Of a DNA stretch of 64,000 nt, positions 54,210 through 64,000 are shown in pieces (positions within the stretch are counted from its first letter, which is position 1; every line of letters starts with the position of its first letter). Made by a program: the position numbers and the translations under genes. The notes under the pieces were generated by a model. That model did no database searches. It was not told the DNA's origin and saw only the letters and a list, made by a program, of their open reading frames with translations. The stretch is from Porpolomopsis calyptriformis (taxonomy: Eukaryota; Basidiomycota; Agaricomycetes; Agaricales; Hygrophoraceae), in NCBI GenBank assembly GCA_951640195.1, contig OX621174.1:868001-932000 (forward strand), in the 5' to 3' direction.

Positions 54210-56938
54210 ATGGCAAGCATTTCATTGGGTACAGTTAACGCAGATTCCACTGCAATCAATTTGGTCGGAGGTGATCAAAATGTCACCCATCATTATCACC
54301 TCCCAGCCCAAGGCCAGTCAGTTCAGTAATGCGAATCTCCAATGTAAACAGACGTCGTCTAATTTGGCGGGAGACCACTGTTTTGTGCTTGCGAATGTCA
54401 ATTATTGCACGGAAGATGTGTCTTCTCACCGCCAGTCTGCCATCCCCGTCGTATACAGAAACATATCAATATCCATTCTAACTGCTATTGTACCTTCCAG
54501 CTCTAGAGAATCCTAACCGTCAACCAGGATTACGACGAATTAACGATGCTCCTATCGACCGTCTTTCCGTACATTTCACTGGACGAGGGAAAGAATTCGA
54601 GTTTATAAAGGAAGAATTGAATAAACGCCCGGGAAATCTACCAAGCCGTTGCGCTATATATGGCATGCCAGGCATAGGAAAGACACAGTTGCTTCTGCGG
54701 TACGCTAAAATATCGTTCGACAATGATTGGTACTCGCATATCTTCTGGACATCGGCTACGACTGTCGACAAGCTAATCCAAGGATTCGCGAATATTCTCG
54801 ATCTCGTCGATGATCGCGGTCGTTCCGTTCAGGAACAGAGCGCAAAATTGATATCGGCTAGGCTATGGTTAGAAGGATCTCATAGAGATTGTGATATCAA
54901 CTGGCTTCTCATCATTGACAATGTTCACCGGGATACGGTGGACTTTCTTCGCTCGCATCTGCCCCGCGGAAAGACTCAAGGGAGCATTCTGTTCACGACA
55001 CGGACGGCTGGAGTTGCTGAGGCATTAGCGAATGCAGGTGGAGAACGATATCCAACACTCCAACTTCAGCCGCTGGACGTGAAAGAAGCGACAACCCTTC
55101 TTGTCGACGATGCAGGTATCGATTCGGGTACGACAACGCCATCTTTATTAAGCGAAGCCGAAGAATTGGTGAAACGTGTCGGACGTTTGCCTCTTGCTGT
55201 CGTTCATGCAGCGTCATTCATGAAGGAAACGGGGACCAATCTTGGCAACATGCTCAAGTTGTACAACAGTGAGCATAAATTAGAAGTAGGTCTCTCTTCC
55301 TCCCTTCGATGTTGAGTGTAACTATACACATACACTAACAGGTAATTCGATGATTTAAATGCCTACGAGGAGCGATCTGTGGCTGCTACGTTTGCGAACC
55401 AATTCAACCAACTGAATGAAGAATCTCGGGATATCAGCAACCTTCTGAAAGTTCTCTCATTCCTTGACCCGGAAAGTATATCTGTGGAGATGATTGTTCG
55501 GGGGGCCCGACAACTGTCGCACCTGCAGGCGAACCAAGAGCCGCTTTTCAGCTCCTCATCGCTTAATGCCACCCTCTCGGAATTGCCTCATGCCTCGACG
55601 TCCTCTCAACCATCGCCTCTCCCATTCCTGAAACGTACCCTATTACAAAAGTTGAAGGAATGGAGCAAACGTCATCGACCCAAACGTCACAGTATAGGGA
55701 CCCAGCCGGACGACATCACGCCAACGTCTCAGATATCTTCTGAATCCCGGTCACTCGTTTCTCTCATCTTGTCGCCGATCGAATTTCCCCAAGCGATACA
55801 AAAACTCAATAACCTATCTCTGGTTGAGCATCGACCGACTATCGGAGGCCCCTCGCTATGGATGCATGATTTGATCCAGTTCATGACGCGAGAGTCTGCG
55901 AGAACAGAAGAAAGTTACGGAGAGTGGCTGCAATTATCCGTGTCGCTTGCCTGTCGTTCGCTCCAGCATATCGAAGATTACGAATCACCCCAGTCGTGGC
56001 CTGAATGCGAGAAGATCATGCCACATGTACAATCTTTAAACGAAGCATGGGGTCACGCGTATGGCATGAATAATGAGCTAGCCGAGGCCAAGATAAAGAT
56101 GACGATGTATCTGCGGAACCGTGGACGATACGATGAGGCTGAGAAGCTGTGCAAGGAGGCAGTTGAAGTGAGAAAGAAGAATCTAGGGGTGGATCACTTA
56201 GACACACTCCGTTCGATGCACCAGCTCACATTGGTATATGACTTGCAAGGACGGTACGACGATGCAGAGGCGCTTTCTAAACAGGTTTTGGCAAGCCGAG
56301 AGAAGGTTATAGGGGCCAATCACCCAGACACGCTCAACTCGATGCACATTCTTGCATCTGTATATGACTCCCAAGGACGGCACGACGAGGCAGAGGTGCT
56401 TTATAAGAAGGTATTGGCATCCCAGCAGAAGGTCACAGGGGCTGATGATCCAAACACACTCAACTTGATGCACAATCTTGCATTGACTTATAAGTCCCAA
56501 GGACGGTACGACGAAGCAGAGACACTTCATAAGCAGGAGTTAGCCAGCACGGAGAAACGTCTAGGGGCCATTCATCCGTCCACGCTCACCTCGATGAAGA
56601 ACCTTGCATCCGTGTATAGGCTGCAAAAGCGGTACGATGAGGCAGAAACGCTCTATATGCAGGTGTTGGCAAGCCGGGAAAAGGTTTTAGGAGCACATCA
56701 CCCGGACACGTTCATCTCGATGAACGACCTCGCGTTTTTCTATCAGTCGCAAGAACGGTGCGACGAGGCGGCTGCACTTTATAAAGCAGCGTTGTTCGGT
56801 CTGGAGAAGTATCTCGGGAACAGTCACCCTCACACACAGACGATCGCCGATAATCTTGCCTCTCTCTATATGTCACAAGAACAAGCGACTGGGAATGCGA
56901 ATCAAGACAAGACACTCTCGCCAGGGATTGACATATAA
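54210..56938 (+). CDS. NLR-like STAND protein: NB-ARC plus kinesin-light-chain-type TPRs
   Basis: The probable start is ATG at 54210, whose short first exon reads VNADSTAINLVGGDQNVTHH. I recall such an NxxxxxINxVxGDQ stretch at the front of many agaricomycete NLRs. The main exon follows from about 54500: a linker (HFTGRGKEFEFIKEELN), the NB-ARC P-loop GMPGIGKTQLLLRYA, Walker B LLIIDNV, GSILFTTRTAG, and GRLPLAVVHAASFM. After an intron (55286-55369 keeps frame) come a Ser-rich spacer and WMHDLIQFMTRESA. Six 42-residue TPRs follow (GRYDEAEKLCKEAVEVRKKN type, about 56110-56870). Fungal NLR-like proteins are linked to non-self recognition. No effector domain is seen. The exact splice of exon 1 to exon 2 is unresolved. 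Confidence 0.85.
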
Positions 56939-57400
56939 TCGGTTTATTTGGCATTCGGCTAGCCTCTCATTTTCACCTCTGGATGGTGTGTTTTTCCCGG
57001 CACTTGTAGTTTCGCATACCTGACGACCTTTAATATTTATTTTCAGGGTACTTTTACCACTGTTCATACGTCAGATGGCTTGAGTTGGATGACCTGGCTT
57101 ACGACTGAATCTGAGTGGGGAGTAGATGAATTGGTGGACCAGTTTCTCGTTAATCAGTCCCATTCACCCTGAGGTGGTTTCTGTAGACCTCAGCAAAGTG
57201 GAGAATGTTTAAAACCGACCACAAGTGGGAGAAATTGTACACAGTCGAGCGCAAGTCTGTTAGTAATTGCCAGCTCCTCCGCCTCGGTTTCTTCCGATCA
57301 TCGTCACACAAAAAACTGGCCATTTAGTCATCCTGGCGTTGAAAGAGCCTGATATCGTGGTCGCGGTATGTAATGATTAATAAACATAGTCCGACAGATG
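56939..57400. other. intergenic region between convergent genes
   Basis: No coding signal or repeat is seen between the NLR-like gene and the sulfhydrylase gene. Confidence 0.5.
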
Positions 57401-60084
<2,684 letters not shown>

Positions 60085-61561
60085 TTACGTGTACGAGTCA
60101 ATCAAGCTCTCCAGGAATTTTGCCACCACGGGCATCGTGGGACGCAGGGAAAATGCCAGGTTCCAACATTGGTCTAGCATAGACCAGAACGAGTCGATAT
60201 CCTTAGTGTGGATATGACAGCATGACCCTCTGGAAGGCTTTACGCCTCGAAGGATGTCCACAGTGACAGCGTGATCATTAGTCCGATGGGGATATGGTAA
60301 TTGACCTGTTGCAATCTTACCGTACACCAAGTATCTCTGTCATCATCTTCTCTATATAAAAAAAAGGTGTGATAGCGTACCTCCAAACACACGCACGCAA
60401 ACGCCCATATATCACTATATATGGTAACCGGAGGCGGACGGCCGTCGTCTTCTACCAATGCAAGTACTAATTCCGGTGACATGTACCGAGTGCTTCCAGC
60501 AAAGAAAGACGAGCCGGGAGCGACCGAGTCTGACATTTCTCCCAGAACCTTGGAAAGCCCAAAATCTGTGATAACTGCCCTCCCGTGCTCATCGATCAAA
60601 ATATTTCCCTGTGGATTTTGTAAACCGCAATACTACATGAGATGGTTCAAAGACCTACCCCTTTCAGGTCCCCGTGTATAACCGTAGGCTTGAAATTGTG
60701 TAGATATGATACCCCACGAGCTATTTCAATAACCTGACCCGGGTTAGACGGGTGGTTGGCCTCAAAAATTATAAATAGGAAAGCTGCCGTACCAGCTTCA
60801 GTCGGTCCGCGGATGGGTTCAGCTCTCCCAAATAATGAGCAACTGTGCCATTTTCGCACCAAGGAGAAACCATCGCGATCGTGTTCGAGTACTGAACAAC
60901 GCCGTGAAGGTGTGCGATATTGGGATGTTGCAGTCGGTGCCAAGCAATAACTTCATCTTTGAGACGCTATTAATGGAGATGGAGTATGGTAAGGTGGAAC
61001 GGCCAGAAGGACAGGCTGACCTTCAATAGTTTCTCCTTTACGTTCTGTACCATCACCTGCCGAAGGCATTTTAGAGCAACCTTTTGGTTGTCTTCAGCTG
61101 GGACCGGTTCCGAAGGCAAGGAAGTAAGGTAACTTTACCTTTTTTGGTTGTTTCGTGACAGGGTCAATCCATAAGCCTTCCCATACATCGGAAAACGAGC
61201 CATGAGCAACCGGAGATTGTCCCACATTGACAATATCATCAGTCAAATCTGTGGACGGTAAGATATCAACTGGTCTGTTCGGTGTCTTTTCTATCGCCTT
61301 CAACACACCTGTGATCATAACGGAACCTTTGATGACCAGAGTCTTTGTAACACACTCTTGGGTGTACTTCTGACGACAACGTTGTTTCAGCCGGCTGTAG
61401 TCTACATGTTCCGGGATCCACCGAAATTCATCGTAAGATGAGATGGACAGGGAGATTGAGCGGAGGGATGAGAAGTAGAGTCTGTCTGGGCAACTCTGGA
61501 GAAGCATGGCATTTCGCAGGTGAACATCGGACGCTGATTCGCAGCCACACTCTATCCACAC
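60085..61561 (-). CDS. protein kinase of the basidiomycete 'HGDLKG' type
   Basis: Exons on the minus strand give, in order: DEFRWIPEHVDYSRLKQRCR, an N-lobe start SPVAHGSFSDVWEGLW, VALKCLRQVM (catalytic Lys), HRLQHPNIAHLHGV-like text, VSYLHNFKPTVIHGDLKG (catalytic loop), NILIDEHGRAVITDFGLSKV (DFG), FAGSTRYMSPEL, YSDIWAFACVCLEV, ATGQLPYPHRTND and the end ESLIDSYT at 60085. The HGDLKG loop is usual for a large agaricomycete family related to tyrosine-kinase-like kinases. Substrates are unknown. The 5' end is not resolved; the exons just upstream may belong to it. Confidence 0.8.
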
Positions 61562-61750
61562 GAGAGGGTCGTCCTCAAGAAGGCAGCAATTGGATTCGTC
61601 GGCTTGAACTCATCCGGTGAGCCAACGAATTGAAAATCATGTGCAAATGTCCCTCACCATCCAAAACGTACAGCGCGATCGTTGGCGAGATTGGGAAGAA
61701 GAAATCCCCCCAATCACTGAGACAAGTACAGACAAAGATCAGCATTGGGG

Positions 61751-62738
61751 TCAGACAAAACGGAGAAAATTGCCATACGAATCGTTGATGAATCCTTCAT
61801 CCAATATTCCGAAACACGCATCCGTAAATATGAATTCTTGATCTTCAGTAGCGACCCCAATACACAGCTCAGAGTTGCAAAAGCGCCAGCAGAATTTTTC
61901 CATTTCTTGGCAAGTGTCTATGCCGCTCGCAAGGCGCGAATCAGAATCTTGTAGAAACGTCCGAAACGACCCAAGGAGAATGCGACGTTGAGCCTGGCGG
62001 ATAAGGGGCGAGTAGGTACGATGGGGAGAGAAAGCGGGGCCCTTGACGTTGGGTTCATCGTGGTCTCTGAGAGCGATCACGATTGCGCGGTAGTGGCGAC
62101 TGTTGCGATAGCGCAAGAAGAGAAAGAAAGTGCGAAGAATGCTTAAAGCTCGTGGGTCCATTGACGTGCGCCATTTAACGCTGTTACTAATGGGGCAAGT
62201 TGTTGTCCTTTGGATCAAGCTCACCAACGCACACTCTGCCTCGCCCTCCAAATGAGAGAATGCCTGCTCTGCTTTCTGAAGTGCAGAACGACAGCCGTCT
62301 TCCAGCTGCCCGCTATCAAAATCCTGAAAGACAGATCTGGTCTGATCGGGAACTTTGCAGATTTCGGATAGTTCATTGTCGTAAACGTTGTAGGCGTGGA
62401 TTCGAGGATGGTGAAGGGATTGACTACTGCCTTTTTAGCGATCCAGAAAGGAAGCGGGAGAATAGGTGATCACCTGTTAGAAAGCCAAATTCTCCAGAGG
62501 AAGGGAGGAACATAATATGGTATCTCTGGTGTTTCCATCCTGGGTATGTCTTGTCCCGTTTCAGCCAGGAAACGTGGGCGTCGTCTTCCAACACAAGTAA
62601 CACTGCCGCAGCTAGAGGGCTGTAGCTCTGCTTTTGTCGACCTTGAGAGGGACGAAAAAGCAGTGAGGCTAAGGTGGAGCTGAAAGCGCTACGCCGGGTC
62701 CGAAGCACTGCATTATTACCACCGAAATAGTCAGACAT
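61751..62738 (-). CDS. possible N-terminal helical exons of the kinase gene
   Basis: Minus-strand frames here read RRSAFSSTLASLLFRPSQGR (about 62690), then ICKVPDQTRSVFQDFDSGQL, EDGCRSALQKAEQAFSHLEG, SILRTFFLFLRYRNSRHYRA and RTFLQDSDSRLASGIDTCQE. They look helical and lie in the same direction as the kinase. No domain is recognised and the joints are not established. They could instead be a separate small gene. Confidence 0.35.
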
Positions 62739-63111
62739 TCACCGCAGCATTACTGTCGCGCGTGCTCAACCTCGAGTGATTTTGCCATCGATTCTATGTT
62801 CCCGTAAAGATGTCGAGTGCGTACTTCTCTTCGTAGGTGATTCAAAGCTTGAGCATATTTTTCAAGTTTTACCTCGCAGGTGCGATTGGCTTGGATGTCG
62901 AATTGGAGACAGCGAAGATAGCAAGGATCGACCGCGTAGGGCATTCTTTGGTTGAAAAACGGGATTCTTCAGCCTTCAGTCTTGCCTCGTTCACGTCAAG
63001 AAAACGAGATGGATCAAATATTCGAAAACACGACGCGAATAAAAATGAAGCTCAGCGCGTCTCATCCCTCCAACACTCGAACCACATCCCTCCAATATCC
63101 TATCCGCCGCC
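62739..63111. other. intergenic region, no gene supported
   Basis: It lies upstream of the secreted-protein gene. Short open frames show no recognisable features. It is the likely promoter region. Confidence 0.4.
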
Positions 63112-63647
63112 ATGACTCTCTTCACCACCGTCCTCACCACCCTACTCTTCATCACCTCCGTCGCCCTCCAAGTATATGCGTCCCCAGCGGTACACCCTCA
63201 AGAGTTCGAAGTATACGACCCGGTCATCACCTCGCCTTCCGCAGGCATCGTCTGGAACATAGGCTCAACCCAGAAAATCACCTGGAACACGTCTCGTATT
63301 CCAAAAGGCAACCCCAACATCACCGGCTTGGTGTTGCTCGGCCACCCCGACCGCAACAGCGAGAATCTGAACATATGTGAGCCCTCCCTTGGCTTCAATG
63401 CCTTTCCTTCCCCACGTTCATCCCCGTCTTCGATCTAGCCTCCCCGCTCGCGAGTGGCTTTCCCCTCGAAGCCGGCGAAATAAACGTCACCGTTCCAGAA
63501 GTACCTTTTCGTAAAAACTATGTGGTTGTTTGTGAGCATCTGACCCCTCCGTTTTTTCTTTCTCTTCTGATGGACCGTGTGATAGTGTTCGGCGACTCTG
63601 GCAATATCTCTCCCCAATTTACCATCAACCATCACACCAAAACCTAA
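63112..63647 (+). CDS. small secreted protein with Kre9/KNH-like Ig domain
   Basis: The ATG at 63112 begins a signal peptide (MTLFTTVLTTLLFITSVALQ, with a likely cut after VYAS). Then follows EVYDPVITSPSAGIVWNIGS, TQKITWNTSRIP, NITGLVLLGHPDRNSENLNI, and after an intron PLASGFPLEAGEINVTVPEV with YVVVLFGDSGNISPQFTI. The end is NHHTKT. Three exons, with both introns keeping frame. The pattern is that of the fungal KNH-like N-terminal domain, found in extracellular or cell-wall-linked proteins. No GPI tail is visible. Its job is unknown. Confidence 0.85.
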
Positions 63648-64000
63648 TGTCCTCTTACGAGATTCGCTTCATTCCGTGACCGCATTTCGCGTGTAGCGAT
63701 TGGAGCCAACAACATGACTCTCACTACCATTTGTTTTGTATCATGGACTTGAATTGTTGCAAACATTTTTACACCAAGCACACACATAAATTTGTACATA
63801 GATTCCCAACTAATAGCAACCCAAATCCTTTATTGGTATCAGTTGTTCCAGTAAAACTTGAGGGAAGATAAGCGTGAAGATAGATAATGGATACTCGCCG
63901 CGTTGCAGATGGACGGGGGTATTTTTCTGAGAGTAACGGAGACGAACGCTTGTCAGTTTATCGGGGAGGATTCAGGCCTTCTTAGCCTTTGAATTGGTTT
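63648..64000. other. window end, possible 3' end of a further minus-strand gene
   Basis: On the minus strand near 63987-63967 a frame reads SKAKKA followed by a stop. This could be the basic C-terminus of a gene lying beyond the window, but the evidence is very weak. Confidence 0.2.

Overview
The window is genomic DNA of a filamentous basidiomycete, most likely an agaricomycete. Genes carry many 47-80 bp introns and sit close together on both strands. The proteins include lineage-typical families: an mpaB-like oxygenase, F-box, CK1-like and 'HGDLKG' kinases, an NB-ARC/TPR protein and a KNH-domain secreted protein. The retrotransposons are of fungal type. No rRNA, tRNA or CRISPR feature was found.

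Left arm (1-16098), in order: an ER-type mpaB-like oxygenase gene (+), an SFP1-like C2H2 regulator (+), a multi-pass membrane protein gene (-), a Gfd2/YDR514C-like gene (+), an F-box gene (-) whose 5' end lies in a tandem duplication, a casein-kinase-1-like gene (+) and ERG25 methylsterol oxidase (-).

Centre (16861-43598): a four-level nest of LTR retrotransposons inserted between the divergent genes ERG25 and EPL1. A decayed Ty1/copia element with 112-bp LTRs is the outer shell. Ty3/gypsy element A (20327-42255, TSD GAAAC) is inside it, unrelated Ty3/gypsy element B (25956-41095) is inside A, and an intact chromodomain Ty3/gypsy element C (29367-35958, minus strand, TSD CTTGC) is inside B. 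A related solo LTR (42940-43334) also interrupts the copia shell. LTR divergence counted by eye falls from outside to inside (about 11%, 4.4%, 3.1%, 0%), in step with the nesting. Nearly all differences are CpG-type transitions, and many disabled Arg positions in A and B read TGA. A and C both look self-primed: 11 nt just after the 5' LTR are complementary to 11 nt located 31-34 nt downstream of the LTR TATA box, and the two elements covary. Both also carry an extra coiled-coil ORF after pol. B carries a spliced gene on its antisense strand.

Right arm (44981-64000): EPL1 (NuA4 subunit, +), an unknown 784-aa protein with a minisatellite (-), an Iec1-like INO80 zinc-finger protein (-) and TAF11 (+) starting 50 bp apart head to head, an NB-ARC/TPR NLR-like gene (+), O-acetylhomoserine sulfhydrylase (-), a protein kinase (-) with possible upstream helical exons, and a KNH-domain secreted protein (+). 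Five introns in the window can only be placed in frame as GC-AG introns.
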